The notes under the pieces were generated by a model that searched no databases, was not told the DNA's origin, and saw only the letters and a program-made list of their open reading frames with translations. From Oscillatoria sp. HE19RPO (lineage in GTDB: Bacteria > Cyanobacteriota > Cyanobacteriia > Cyanobacteriales > Laspinemataceae), in assembly GCF_024220515.1 (NCBI RefSeq), contig NZ_JAMXOT010000149.1:1-49586 (forward strand): a stretch of 49,586 nucleotides of DNA, written 5' to 3'. Position 1 is the stretch's first letter, and every line of letters starts with the position of its first letter. Position numbers and translations under genes: made by a program. Shown piece after piece: positions 1 through 7,971 of the stretch.

Positions 1-59
1 CTCCAAAAAATAAAATCTCCAAAACGTTCGTTCGTAGATCAACGGAGTAGCGCGATCAA

Positions 60-88
60 TGTAGGGGCGCAAGCATTGCGCCCCTACA
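60..88. repeat. GTAGGGGCG-type palindromic repeat, copy 1
   Basis: A 13-base arm TGTAGGGGCGCAA faces its exact reverse complement across a 3-base loop. It is the first of eight copies in this window of a palindromic family with conserved GTAGRGGCG / CGCCYCTAC ends and a variable centre. Confidence 0.85.
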
Positions 89-605
89 CATACCTTACTT
101 TCAGTTGCGCGTTTGGAGGATTTATATTTTGCAATCCCCTTAAGTCATCCCTCAACTACAGATGGGGAGATGTCATCAGTCTGCCTAACCTCTTGATCGC
201 AACAGGGGTTAAACGCAATCGGATCTTTATTCACTCAAATTCCCCGTTAAGTTCCGGGTTGGAAATCAACCTCCGTACTCGGAACTCAACGGGGAATTTT
301 CCTTCACTTGAGGCCGATTTGTCAGGTTGTAAACCGCACTGGCACATCCGCACCAACCCACTCGGTTTCTCACTCGGCTCAATTAGAATTGACGAGAGAA
401 CAAATCAAAATGAACCCGATTTGAACAGCGCCTTGTGGGGGCTAGATAGGGGTGAAATCAAGAGTCAGAGTCAGAGGTCCCTCAATAGCCGAATGTGATG
501 ACGATCGCATCGACCCTTGAGACCGATCGCCGCCTCCAAGTGAAAAACAATCTAGGATAAGTGATAAAGGTGAATGCATTGATTGCACGAGGCAAGGGTA
601 AAACG
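89..605. other. gene-poor stretch with a hairpin at 237-299
   Basis: I see no convincing gene here. A 140-codon open frame exists at 76-498, but it begins inside the palindromic repeat and has no recognisable domain or ribosome site. An inverted repeat at 237-255 and 281-299 (AAATTCCCCGTT...AACGGGGAATTT plus six further pairs after one mismatch) could form a strong hairpin, possibly a terminator or processing signal. Confidence 0.5.
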
Positions 606-734
606 ATGGAGCAAACAAACCCCCCACTACGCCAAAATCCATTTGAGACCTATCGCGATCCCGTGACAGGTCAATGGATTGTCGTTAAACCGTCTGAGAC
701 ATCCAACTCAAATTCGTCTCAAAGAGCGGCCTAG
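606..734 (+). CDS. small conserved-looking protein of 42 residues
   Basis: An ATG frame of 42 codons, preceded by AAGGG about nine bases upstream. The product starts MEQTNPPLRQNPFETYRDP and continues with a VTGQWIVVKP segment before a Ser/Asn-rich tail. The NPF-x-x-YRDP-x-TGQW-x-VV pattern resembles small proteins I recall as hypothetical in cyanobacteria, but this is memory and not a search. It has no membrane segment and no cysteine. It stands alone between repeat-rich gaps, on the same strand as the next genes. The function is unknown. The well-formed amphipathic sequence and the ribosome site favour a real gene. Confidence 0.5.
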   Translation: MEQTNPPLRQNPFETYRDPVTGQWIVVKPSETSNSNSSQRAA

Positions 735-1393
735 CTGAAAGGAAACCCCTCCGATTCCCTAACATTTGGCCCCGTCAGTCGATCGCCTTAGACCTCAAAA
801 ACCCGAACCTTCTTCCTAAAAAAATGAGACCTTCGCCAAATCTGGAGTAGCTCAGTTCATCCCCCGAAACCGGGCGTAAACCCTGAATTCTCCAATCGTT
901 ATCCCCTGTTGCTTTCAGCGAAAACGTCTGAAAAAGTGACGCGATTTTTAATGTTTAAGGCCAGATTTTTCCCTCGCCCAGGTGGCACAAGCAGTATTTT
1001 TAGGGTAGCGATCGCCCGAAGCGAATTTTTTGGGTACAAAAATTAATAGAGTCCGGGGATTGGCATCGGTTCGAGGGGTCATTTTTCCCGGACTCAAACT
1101 AGAGGGCGATTGCTGGGTTTCAGGCGATCGCTCTCATCTTATTTGGGCAAGTTTGGGAAAATTTGGGCAAAAATTTGGGCAAAACTTAACCAGAATACCC
1201 ATAAACTATGGGAAAGAACAATCGGTCACCTTGCCAGATTTTCAATTGTCCATCCCGGGTCCGACTCAAGTGCGAGTCTGTAGCAGGGTTTAACGAAATA
1301 ATTGGCGATCGGATCAAATAGCGACACCCTCCAAACCGGACGGGAAAACAAACCCGACTAGAGTTGATTTATCAAACATCAACGCTCACGACT
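735..1393. other. intergenic, no supported gene
   Basis: An 87-codon frame at 1030-1293 runs through repetitive GGGCAAATTTGGG-like sequence (about 1143-1185) and looks like chance. HIP1-like GCGATCG sites are present. I see no RNA gene or clear promoter. Confidence 0.4.
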
Positions 1394-1534
1394 ATGTTAA
1401 ATCGAATTTTTTTAGCCCTGGCAATCGTATCGTCTTTACAATTGTTTTTAACCAGTCCCTCCACCGTTCCCCATCAGTCCCGTTCCAATCTCTCTCAAAA
1501 CCCCGTTAACTCAATCTTGACCTGGCAACGGTAG
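1394..1534 (+). CDS. possible small exported peptide of 46 residues
   Basis: An ATG frame of 46 codons. It begins MLNRIFLALAIVSSLQLFL, which has a short positive N-terminus and a hydrophobic core like a signal peptide or single membrane anchor. A polar Ser/Asn/Gln-rich tail with no cysteine follows. No strong ribosome site is visible. The large inverted repeat begins 22 bases after its stop. It could be a real micro-gene, the remnant of a longer exported protein, or chance, and I cannot assign a function. Confidence 0.3.
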   Translation: MLNRIFLALAIVSSLQLFLTSPSTVPHQSRSNLSQNPVNSILTWQR

Positions 1535-1555
1535 CACCCCTATTACCCTGAGATC

Positions 1556-1872
1556 ATACGGAATCCGGTAGTCAAAGTCTGCAAAAAACCCACAGGCTCA
1601 AGCCCGGAGGCTATACGGACAAAGCCTGCCTACGCAGGCTGAAGAGAAAATCTACGTTTAACAACCGGATTTGGTATCATTCGGCGTTGATCCCCATTCC
1701 CCCTGATTCAGGGGTTTTTTTTACTTTGTCAGACAGGAAGGGTATTAAGACCAAATCCGGAGTTCAAAAGTCGTTTTTACTCTTGATGCCCGCGCAGGCG
1801 GGCTTTGTCCTGTGAGCCTCCAGGCTTGAGCCTGCGGGTTTTTTGCAGACCTTTGACAACCGGATTCCGTAT
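1556..1872. repeat. large imperfect inverted repeat, arms of about 120 bases
   Basis: The left arm 1556-1676 starts ATACGGAATCCGGT. Its imperfect reverse complement, 1750-1872, ends ACCGGATTCCGTAT. Each arm carries a small internal palindrome (AGCCTGCCTACGCAGGCT on the left, GCCCGCGCAGGCGGGC on the right) and an A/T-rich run beside GGTTTTTTGCAG or its complement. The centre (1699-1721) is a CCCCTGATTCAGGGG hairpin followed by T residues, like a rho-independent terminator. No transposase frame lies inside, so it looks like a MITE-like or decayed element. Confidence 0.7.
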
Positions 1873-1937
1873 AATATACAGGTCAAAAATTCAGCAATTC
1901 AGTGAAACTTAGGGAGAATTGAGGGCCAGAGGATAGG

Positions 1938-1957
1938 GAGCAAGATGCTCGCACTCC
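1938..1957. repeat. GAGCAAGATGCTCGCACTCC repeat, half copy
   Basis: One arm of the GGAGTGCGAGCATCTTGCTCGC family. A perfect two-armed copy lies at 40364-40418. Confidence 0.7.
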
Positions 1958-2033
1958 AAACTTCCCCAATCATCTCCCTCATCACCTTGAATCAGGCTAT
2001 AAATTAGGGAAGAAATTGGGGACAGAAGAGAGT

Positions 2034-2573
2034 ATGACAAACCAAACTAGGGATGAGGCAGTGCAAGCGGCGCGATCGCAACTGTTGAAGGACTCAGAAG
2101 AAGGCAGTCTGGACTTTTCAAGTCTGCAAGAGGCAGTCGCCATTTTGGAAAAAGCGCAAATCCGAGGCGATCGCCAGTTGCTAGAGGGAGAATGGCGGTT
2201 ACTCTGGAGTTCGGGAACGCGCAACGCTCAGAAATTGAACAAACCGGGGAACGGCATGAACCGCAAGGCGATCGCCTCCGTCATCCAACGCCTGGATTGC
2301 CAGCGCCTATGGTTTGAAAATCAAATCACCATTGCCGGGAGTTCCCTGATTGTGGGCGGTCCTTTTGAGTACAAACAGCACCGCATTCAGTTCCGGTTTG
2401 AGCGCCTGGGGTTGCAACTCGGCCCCTTGGGACCTCTCAAACTGCCCCTGGGCAAGTGGGCCTCGGGATGGCTACAAACCACCTACTTAGATCAGGACTT
2501 GCATTTGGAACGGGGGGACCGAGGTGGGATTTCCCTCTATCGCAGAGTGGGGACTTCAACCCCAACCCTCTGA
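2034..2573 (+). CDS. PAP/fibrillin family protein (plastid lipid-associated type)
   Basis: A 179-residue soluble protein. An N-terminal helical part (MTNQTRDEAVQAARSQLL...) is followed by the family's opening signature: a LLEGEWRLLWSS stretch near residue 50, then beta-rich sequence with FENQITIAG and a late LDQDLHLERGDRGGISLYRR block. In this family the last block closes a lipocalin-like barrel. Known members coat plastoglobules or associate with thylakoids and bind lipids. A cyanobacterial role in thylakoid lipid or photoprotection is inferred. I chose the ATG at 2034 because AGAAGAGAG lies just upstream; a TTG at 2016 is less likely. It is followed 51 bases later by msrB, possibly in one transcript. 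Confidence 0.85.
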   Translation: MTNQTRDEAVQAARSQLLKDSEEGSLDFSSLQEAVAILEKAQIRGDRQLLEGEWRLLWSSGTRNAQKLNKPGNGMNRKAIASVIQRLDCQRLWFENQITIAGSSLIVGGPFEYKQHRIQFRFERLGLQLGPLGPLKLPLGKWASGWLQTTYLDQDLHLERGDRGGISLYRRVGTSTPTL

Positions 2574-2624
2574 AAGGATCGCGATAGAATAATACTTTCA
2601 CATACCCCACCAGAGGAATGAACA

Positions 2625-3026
2625 ATGGTTCAGAAAATTCAAAAATCAGAAAGCGAGTGGAAAGAGCAACTGAGCCCAGAACAGTTTAAGGTGACCCGAA
2701 AGAAGGGAACCGAAAGAGCGTTCACGGGAGCCTACCACGATAATAAAGAGAAAGGAGTTTATAAATGCGTCTGTTGCGGGACGGAGTTATTTAGCTCACA
2801 GACCAAGTTTGACTCCGGTACTGGGTGGCCCTCCTTTTGGGCCCCGATTGAGGAGACTCATGTCGCCGAAGAAGAGGACCGCGCCCTGTTTATGCGTCGG
2901 ACAGAAGTTCTCTGTGCCAATTGTGACGCCCATCTCGGTCACGTTTTTCCTGATGGACCGAAACCGACGGGGTTGCGCTACTGCATTAATTCGGCATCTC
3001 TGAACTTTGAGAAAGTGGACGATTAA
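2625..3026 (+). CDS. msrB: peptide-methionine (R)-S-oxide reductase MsrB
   Basis: A 133-residue protein of normal family length. It reduces the R-epimer of methionine sulfoxide in oxidised proteins, using thioredoxin as reductant. The sequence shows the two zinc-binding CxxC pairs (Cys48/Cys51 in YKCVCCG and Cys97/Cys100 in LCANCD), the substrate-pocket TGWPSFW stretch at 66-72, the GHVFPDGP loop, and the catalytic cysteine Cys120 in RYCINSASL. No signal peptide is present, so it is cytosolic. AGAGGAATGAACA precedes the ATG as a ribosome site. It follows the PAP/fibrillin gene closely and is followed by a terminator at 3182-3205, consistent with a two-gene stress-related unit. Confidence 0.96.
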   Translation: MVQKIQKSESEWKEQLSPEQFKVTRKKGTERAFTGAYHDNKEKGVYKCVCCGTELFSSQTKFDSGTGWPSFWAPIEETHVAEEEDRALFMRRTEVLCANCDAHLGHVFPDGPKPTGLRYCINSASLNFEKVDD

Positions 3027-3181
3027 AGGGGGGAGGAGGTCAGATGGCGATCGCAACCGCTGACCGTTGAACTCCCCGGAAGCACCTGGGCAACGCCTAC
3101 TCTGCGATCAAACAACATATCCCGCGCTCATCGGGCGGGAAGTCATTTAAGGTCTATTGTCTGCATTTACCATAACACTCT

Positions 3182-3205
3182 GAGGGGAAATCCCCTCTTT
3201 TTTTT
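3182..3205 (+). terminator. rho-independent terminator after msrB
   Basis: The stem GAGGGG/CCCCTC with loop AAAT is followed by eight or more T residues. A smaller stem TCCCGC...GCGGGA lies just upstream at about 3120-3140. Confidence 0.85.
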
Positions 3206-3421
3206 ACAAAAGTTTACTTGTTTTCTCCCGGACCGTTTCCCACCGTTTCAGAGGCAACGACCGAAAAAGTTTTATGGTGAGGATGCAATATAACTAAAAC
3301 CCAAAGTATCCTAAAAACTGTTTTTTTAAGCTAACTTATCTTTGCATGAACTCCATAAAATTATCCATAAAATTATCCTAACATCCCCCGCAGAGGCTCT
3401 TAAAAAAAACTTAAAACCCCC

Positions 3422-3450
3422 TTGACAGGAGAAAGCAGAGGCTCTTTAAT
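3422..3450 (+). promoter_or_regulatory. probable sigma70-type promoter of the exported-protein cluster
   Basis: TTGACA at 3422-3427 and TTTAAT at 3445-3450 are separated by 17 bases, 83 bases before the first start codon of the cluster. The -35 is a full match and the -10 matches five of six. Confidence 0.65.
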
Positions 3451-3532
3451 GGGGATGTTCAGAGGATTAAAGAGGGTAGCGCCAGCGCTCCACTCTTCAA
3501 CCCTTATTCACTTCAAACCAGACAAAACAATC

Positions 3533-3937
3533 ATGATCTCTCTTAAAGCTTCTAAACCCGTTGCTCAAGTTGTCAAAATGCCGAAACTCAGCGGCCTATT
3601 GGGTTTACTGACCTTCGCCACTTTAGGCATTGCATCCCTTCCTGCTCAAGCTGGGGGATACCGCGTCACGGGAGATAGTGCGGTGGTTCAAACCAGTGAA
3701 CAGCGTGCGGTGGTGACCGGCAATGGCAACTTTGTTGACCAAAATTCCACCCAAACCAATATCGATCGCCGGGGTGGTGGATTCGGAAACCAAGGGGTTG
3801 TTCAGGACCAATTGCAGAATGCCGATGTTTACGGACATCACAATCAAATCCGTCAAAGCAATCGGCAAACCACTGTGGAAGCGGATAGCACACGGTTCGC
3901 ACCTCGCCCTCGTCCTCACTATCAAAAGAAACATTAA
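3533..3937 (+). CDS. exported protein with curlin-like motifs
   Basis: A 134-residue protein with a long N-terminal export signal: a positive region, the hydrophobic core LSGLLGLLTFATLGIASL, and a likely cleavage after AQA near residue 40. The mature part is Asn/Gln/Gly-rich and contains GNGNFVDQNSTQTN and, later, GHHNQIRQSNRQTT. These resemble the N-x-x-x-V-x-Q spacing of curlin repeats. The tail is Arg/Pro/His-rich and very basic. I chose the ATG at 3533; an upstream frame to 3422 exists but overlaps the promoter, and ATG 3578 is an alternative that keeps the hydrophobic core. It is first of four exported-protein genes in a row. A role as an extracellular fibre or matrix subunit is inference. 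Confidence 0.65.
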   Translation: MISLKASKPVAQVVKMPKLSGLLGLLTFATLGIASLPAQAGGYRVTGDSAVVQTSEQRAVVTGNGNFVDQNSTQTNIDRRGGGFGNQGVVQDQLQNADVYGHHNQIRQSNRQTTVEADSTRFAPRPRPHYQKKH

Positions 3938-3966
3938 GGCGATCGCCTGTGGACGACTCCCGATCC

Positions 3967-3996
3967 TGACGTCGGGATAGATCTCACCCGACGTCA
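3967..3996 (+). terminator. 10-base stem-loop between the first two exported-protein genes
   Basis: TGACGTCGGG and CCCGACGTCA form a perfect 10-pair stem with a 10-base loop. They are followed by TCCCCTTTA rather than a strong T-run, so it may be a weak terminator, an attenuator or a processing site that sets relative expression within the cluster. Confidence 0.55.
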
Positions 3997-4020
3997 TCCC
4001 CTTTACTCACGGTGCCCATT

Positions 4021-4347
4021 ATGCTCACACCATTCAACCGAGTCTATCTGATAGCGACCCTTTCCACCGTGGCGATCGCCACTCCCCTAGCGGCACAAGT
4101 CTCCCCGGGTCACAATCGCCCCCCAATTCCCGCCATCAATCAACAAACAGCGATTAATGGCAACGGTAACACCGTTAACCAAAACATCAATCTGTATTAT
4201 GGTGAGCCCCGGGGTCAGACCTCTCCCAATTCTTCTGTGCCCTCCTCGAACCGCCTATACCAATCGGTTAGCCCCAGTATCATCCGCACTCCGGCTAATC
4301 TTCCTAACGCTTCTTCACGAAATTCTCAAAATTTTATCCGCCACTAA
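4021..4347 (+). CDS. small exported protein with one curlin-like motif
   Basis: A 108-residue protein. The N-terminus MLTPFNRVYLIATLSTVAI forms a signal peptide with a likely cleavage after LAAQ. The mature start contains AINGNGNTVNQNINLYYG, with the same GNGNxVxQN core as the upstream protein. The remainder is Ser/Asn/Pro-rich, low-complexity and probably unstructured. I chose the ATG at 4021; a GTG at 4012 is in frame. It lies second in the cluster, 83 bases after the first gene across the stem-loop. The function is unknown. Shared motif, size and export signal suggest a minor subunit or nucleator of the same extracellular structure, which is inference. Confidence 0.6.
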   Translation: MLTPFNRVYLIATLSTVAIATPLAAQVSPGHNRPPIPAINQQTAINGNGNTVNQNINLYYGEPRGQTSPNSSVPSSNRLYQSVSPSIIRTPANLPNASSRNSQNFIRH

Positions 4348-4482
4348 TGGCCTAATTTTGATAAGTCCGTGAACGCAATATCAAGGTCAATCTCGGTGCA
4401 TCCCCTTTATTTCCTGTAATTCAATCGGGAAGAAAATACTTCTTATTTCTTCTCATTTTAGTCATCTTCATCGGTAAAATTC

Positions 4483-4902
4483 ATGAAAAAATCTTCATTT
4501 CTAAGCAGTTTATCTATTGCAGCTTTATTCAGTATTGCCCCGGTTGCTACGGATTTAGCTGCCGCCCAATGTGTGCAAATTGATACCGGCGTGCAAATTT
4601 CCATCAGTGGCGGAGGTCCGGCCCAGCAAACCAATACCGTAGACATGGGAAACCCCGGCACTTGTGGTCGCAATGCCACCGTGACTACGGGAACTCAAAT
4701 TCATGTCGGACCCAATCGGGCCGTTCAAAACCGTTCCGTTCGTCAGTCCGTTCGGGGGACAGAGCGACTGCTCAGGTCAACCAGCTACCCGGTGCAGATT
4801 CAAGTTAATCCTCAAATCAACGTAGATAATCCTGCCGATCGCCTGAACTCTATTAATAATCCGGCCATTCGCTATCGAGAACAACTGCGGTTAATTGAGT
4901 AA
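4483..4902 (+). CDS. exported protein of unknown function, third in cluster
   Basis: A 139-residue protein starting MKKSSFLSSLSIAALFSIAP, a typical signal peptide with a cleavage near AAA/QC. The mature protein has two cysteines (in AQCVQID and GTCGRN) that could form a disulfide, and alternating polar/hydrophobic beta-like runs (VQISISGGG, TVTTGTQIHVG, VQIQVNPQINV) with Asn/Gln-rich spacing. I recognise no named domain. It is same-strand with the exported proteins on both sides. The Gly/Asn/Gln-rich beta pattern fits an extracellular fibre protein but could also be a cell-surface binding protein. Confidence 0.6.
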   Translation: MKKSSFLSSLSIAALFSIAPVATDLAAAQCVQIDTGVQISISGGGPAQQTNTVDMGNPGTCGRNATVTTGTQIHVGPNRAVQNRSVRQSVRGTERLLRSTSYPVQIQVNPQINVDNPADRLNSINNPAIRYREQLRLIE

Positions 4903-4965
4903 TTGAATGGGATTAAATGAATGAGTTAGATTGGCTGTTGTTTCTTTGTATTTAGGACTAAAAAA

Positions 4966-5604
4966 ATGTATAGAGCTATCAAGTTCATGGGGTATTTAAT
5001 CAATCCGCCCCCCAGTGTGAGATGGGTTGCCCTGTTCACATCCTTAGCCGCATTGATGCTCGGTGCGACTCAGGCCCAGTCCCAGATGTCAATTCAGGTG
5101 GATGAACAGGGAATTCGCGTCGAATCCGAGGGCGGATTGAGGATTGAATCCGTTCGCAGTCGTAGTCGCCTCGGGCAACTGACTCACTTAGACCGATCGC
5201 GACCGAGGTGGATGGGTTTCCCCCTCGATCGCCCGAATCTGGTGTCTCAGTCGGTATATTCCCGACAGTCACGGGGGAGTAACCTGTCTCAAACCCAAGA
5301 AACAGAGATTACAGTGGATTCGGACCAGTTATTAGCCCTGGAAGTTTGGGGCGATCGCGGCACTTACATTAACGCCGAGATTGTGATTGATGGGACAGTG
5401 GTGGAAACCATTCGCGGCAACTATACGGCGATCGACCTCTCGTCCTATCTCAATCCGGGCAAAAATGAGATTGAAATCACCGGAACTTATACGCCAGCGA
5501 ATTCCAGTATTTATGTGGAGTTAACCGGCGATCGTAATACGGTCAGCCATGAAACTCAGGGGACGGGCCGCCTCAATCAAACCCTGATTCTTGACCAGCG
5601 TTGA
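4966..5604 (+). CDS. exported beta-rich protein, fourth in cluster
   Basis: A 212-residue protein with an N-terminal hydrophobic segment (WVALFTSLAALMLGATQAQS) after a positively charged start, probably cleaved near residue 40. It continues with MSIQVDEQGIRVESEGG, a basic Arg/Ser linker, and a C-terminal beta-sandwich-like domain from about residue 115 (ITVDSDQLLALEVWGDRG...). That domain ends in TGDRNTVSHETQGTGRLNQT, which again shows the G-x-x-N-x-V spacing of the first two cluster proteins. A bidirectional terminator at 5632-5659 closes the cluster. It could be an assembly or anchoring partner of the smaller Asn/Gln-rich proteins, which is inference; I see no named family. Confidence 0.65.
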   Translation: MYRAIKFMGYLINPPPSVRWVALFTSLAALMLGATQAQSQMSIQVDEQGIRVESEGGLRIESVRSRSRLGQLTHLDRSRPRWMGFPLDRPNLVSQSVYSRQSRGSNLSQTQETEITVDSDQLLALEVWGDRGTYINAEIVIDGTVVETIRGNYTAIDLSSYLNPGKNEIEITGTYTPANSSIYVELTGDRNTVSHETQGTGRLNQTLILDQR

Positions 5605-5631
5605 TTTGTAATCCAGAACTTTTCGTCACCC

Positions 5632-5659
5632 AAACCCGCGCCCTCAAGGGTGCGGGTTT
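5632..5659. terminator. bidirectional terminator between convergent genes
   Basis: AAACCCGC...CCCTCAAGGG...GCGGGTTT folds into a long near-perfect stem and is flanked by T or A residues on both sides, so it can serve the exported-protein cluster (+) and the AI-2E-family gene (-). Confidence 0.8.
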
Positions 5660-5669
5660 TAATCTGTAC

Positions 5670-6758
5670 TTAGGGTTCAGAATCCGTTAAGGGTTCACCG
5701 GGTAAGGTGTCTTTTACTGGAGCAGAATAGACTTCGTGGCGGGTCCACTTGTTCATGACATCTTTAACTAATACTTCCTTTAACCAAACTTGTAACACCG
5801 CCACAATGGGGAGGGCGAGGAATAAACCAAGCAAACCAAAAAACTGAGAAAAAATCAGCATTGAGGTTAAAGTAACCGCCGGGGGTAAAGAGATTTCATT
5901 TTCCATCACCATTGGGGTTAAAACTAGCCCTTCTAGCTGCTCAATGAACAGGTAAAATACAATGACTATTACTCCTTTTACGGGTGAATCTAGGAAGGCG
6001 AGGGCGATGGGAGGAATGGAACCAACAATCGGGCCAATATTAGGAATGTAGGTCACTAAACCGGATATCATGCCGTTGACTAATGCTAAGGGGATGCCTA
6101 TTACCCATAAGCCTAATGCACTGGCGACCCCAATAAAAACCATGTTAAAAATTCGCCCAACGGCCCAACCCACGAGATTGTGTTCGCACCCCTGGAGAAT
6201 TTCATCGACTCGTCGGCGATAAAATGCTGGAAATAGTAGCATAAAACCCTCTCGATAGAGAGTTGGATTGGCTAATAGCATGACAATGAGTACGAGGACC
6301 AATAGCAAGTTTAATACAAAGTCTAACGAGTTAGAGAAAATATTAAAAAATCCACCAAACCAACTTAAACCGACATTGCGGATTCGTTCAATTAAAAAAT
6401 CAATATTTTGAATATCTTCAATTAGCTGGTTAGGAATAAAGTTTTGTACCCATTGATACCACTGGCGTAACTGTGTCAAAGCTTGGGGGAGCAGTTCTAG
6501 TAATTCCTGAAATTGAGCAAAAACTCTGGGGAAAATTAAGACGAAAAATAAACCAACAATGGCGATAAGCAGGCTAATTGTCAGGGCAATGGCAAACCCG
6601 CGATTCAGACGCGATCGCTGTAATCGACACACCATCCGGTTGAGGACTGTGGCAAAAGCAATGGCGGCAAATACCAGCAACAGAACAGTTTTAATTTCCC
6701 AGAGGATAATTAAGGAAACAATAAAAGCGATTGCCCCAATCAGGTTGCCAAATTTCAA
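5670..6758 (-). CDS. AI-2E family transporter (PerM/UPF0118-type membrane protein)
   Basis: A 362-residue integral membrane protein with the family's usual arrangement: two or three N-terminal helices (GNLIGAIAFIVSLIILWEIK and the next), an amphipathic soluble stretch around residues 85-130 (FAQFQELLELLPQALTQLRQ), then a C-terminal bundle of about five helices with NGMISGLVTYIPNIGPIVGS, PVKGVIVIVFYLFIEQLEG and LGLFLALPIVAVLQVWLKE. The Y-x-P-x-x-G-P motif is characteristic. Relatives include E. coli TqsA, an AI-2 exporter, and Na+/H+ antiporters, so the substrate cannot be read from sequence. It is monocistronic by appearance and convergent with the exported-protein cluster. Confidence 0.92.
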   Translation of the reverse strand: MKFGNLIGAIAFIVSLIILWEIKTVLLLVFAAIAFATVLNRMVCRLQRSRLNRGFAIALTISLLIAIVGLFFVLIFPRVFAQFQELLELLPQALTQLRQWYQWVQNFIPNQLIEDIQNIDFLIERIRNVGLSWFGGFFNIFSNSLDFVLNLLLVLVLIVMLLANPTLYREGFMLLFPAFYRRRVDEILQGCEHNLVGWAVGRIFNMVFIGVASALGLWVIGIPLALVNGMISGLVTYIPNIGPIVGSIPPIALAFLDSPVKGVIVIVFYLFIEQLEGLVLTPMVMENEISLPPAVTLTSMLIFSQFFGLLGLFLALPIVAVLQVWLKEVLVKDVMNKWTRHEVYSAPVKDTLPGEPLTDSEP

Positions 6759-7695
6759 TTCTATACTCCTTTTATAATCTAATATTTTGCAGGTCTATTT
6801 CTGAATTAAGCCGGGTTTTAAATTTTTTAAACTTTCTTTTTTTGTTAGTTCCATTGATAACGATAATAACGATAAGTTGACAAAGAGAAAATTTAGGGAT
6901 TTCCGCTTATATAGCGAGTCTAAGTCAGTTTGACAATGGATCTAAGCCTTTTGGTCTTGTAGTGCGGTAAGCACCAGCTATGCCGCAGGCTTTGCATCTT
7001 GCTCGCTATCTCTATGTCAGAATGATTTAAGTTAGCTATAAAAAGAGTATTGTGCCGGTATCTCCCCGAGTCATCCCCCTTGAGACAGAGGTTTTTACTA
7101 CATTTGTGGCTGCATTCATCTGAACAGTGCTGGAACTAACCCCATTGAACAATGGAGGATGATCGCACCTGTTGCAGGCGATCGCTACGCTCTCTCTAAC
7201 TCTCAATTGAACAGAATCAATCGGGTTTCTCCTTCTGTGAGGGCCGTGAGGACTGAAGAACTTGGCAACATTGATGCTGTTCTCCAGGGGAGTTCAAGCC
7301 CCGATTAGCTTTTTTGCCTTCCTTTGGGGTGAAAGCACCGGGGTGAAGACTGGCTCTGGGAGACTGGTTTTCCCCGTTTGGGGAGCGGTTGTCATAGCGA
7401 CTCTAGCTTTCTACTTTAAAAGAACAAGGGAGTCTCTCACCTCTATCTAAAGAAGGAAATAGCCGGAGGGTGTTGAAGTTCGAGGGAACTATCCCGGGGC
7501 GCATTGAGTGAGGTTTAAGTGAATTATTCCCGGCGATAGAGTCAAAAACTTCGGGTTACCCTTTATCCTAAAAATGTAGGGAACATTAATCTACCGATGG
7601 GGCGAGTATTCCGAATCCCTCGAACCACTCTCCTGTTTGATGCGGTTTGGACTTATGCTTTGGACTTGTGCTGTTGCTTTACTCTCGACTCTTTC
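6759..7695. other. intergenic stretch with a degenerate repeat
   Basis: Around 6960-7010 a degraded relative of the GGAGTGCGAGCATCTTGCTCGC repeat is visible (AGTGCGGTAAGCA...GCATCTTGCTCGCT). A 58-codon frame from ATG 7274 could encode a one-helix membrane protein (FPVWGAVVIATLAFYFKR) but has no ribosome site or recognised relative, so I do not call it. Confidence 0.4.
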
Positions 7696-7872
7696 ATGAA
7701 ACATAACCGGCCCAGTCACTCGATTTTCAATGTTATTTTCGCCCTAGGGGTTCTGTTTCTGCTTTTTGTGATCGGTGCAGTATTTCATCTGGTTTTTAAT
7801 CAGACTTCAGAACAACTTCAGCCCGAACGAGAGACACCCCAACGGTTAGATATAGAAGGCGATCGCCCTTGA
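7696..7872 (+). CDS. possible small single-pass membrane protein of 58 residues
   Basis: From ATG 7696 the product starts MKHNRPSHSIFNVIFALG, then runs through a strongly hydrophobic helix (VIFALGVLFLLFVIGAVFHLVF, about residues 13-34) and a polar, acidic tail rich in Gln, Glu and Pro. This is a plausible type of small cyanobacterial inner-membrane protein. A longer frame to 7597 exists but its extra N-terminus is unconvincing. No clear ribosome site is visible. The function is unknown. Confidence 0.4.
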   Translation: MKHNRPSHSIFNVIFALGVLFLLFVIGAVFHLVFNQTSEQLQPERETPQRLDIEGDRP

Positions 7873-7971
7873 GCAATGTGGCAGTCTGACGAGTTAATCG
7901 GGCTAGGTTGCCTGAATCCGGTTTCCAACCGACCGAGAGTCCCGGCAATTCTCCCGTTGGGCTTCTTTCTC

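Noticed and set aside
76-498. A 140-codon frame near the window start
   Set aside because: It starts inside a palindromic repeat, crosses a strong hairpin, and has no domain or ribosome site.
1030-1293. An 87-codon frame
   Set aside because: It contains short tandem AATTTGGGCAA repeats, and its product has no domain-like pattern.
7274-7450. A 58-codon frame with one hydrophobic helix
   Set aside because: No ribosome site and no family resemblance; it lies in an otherwise non-coding gap.
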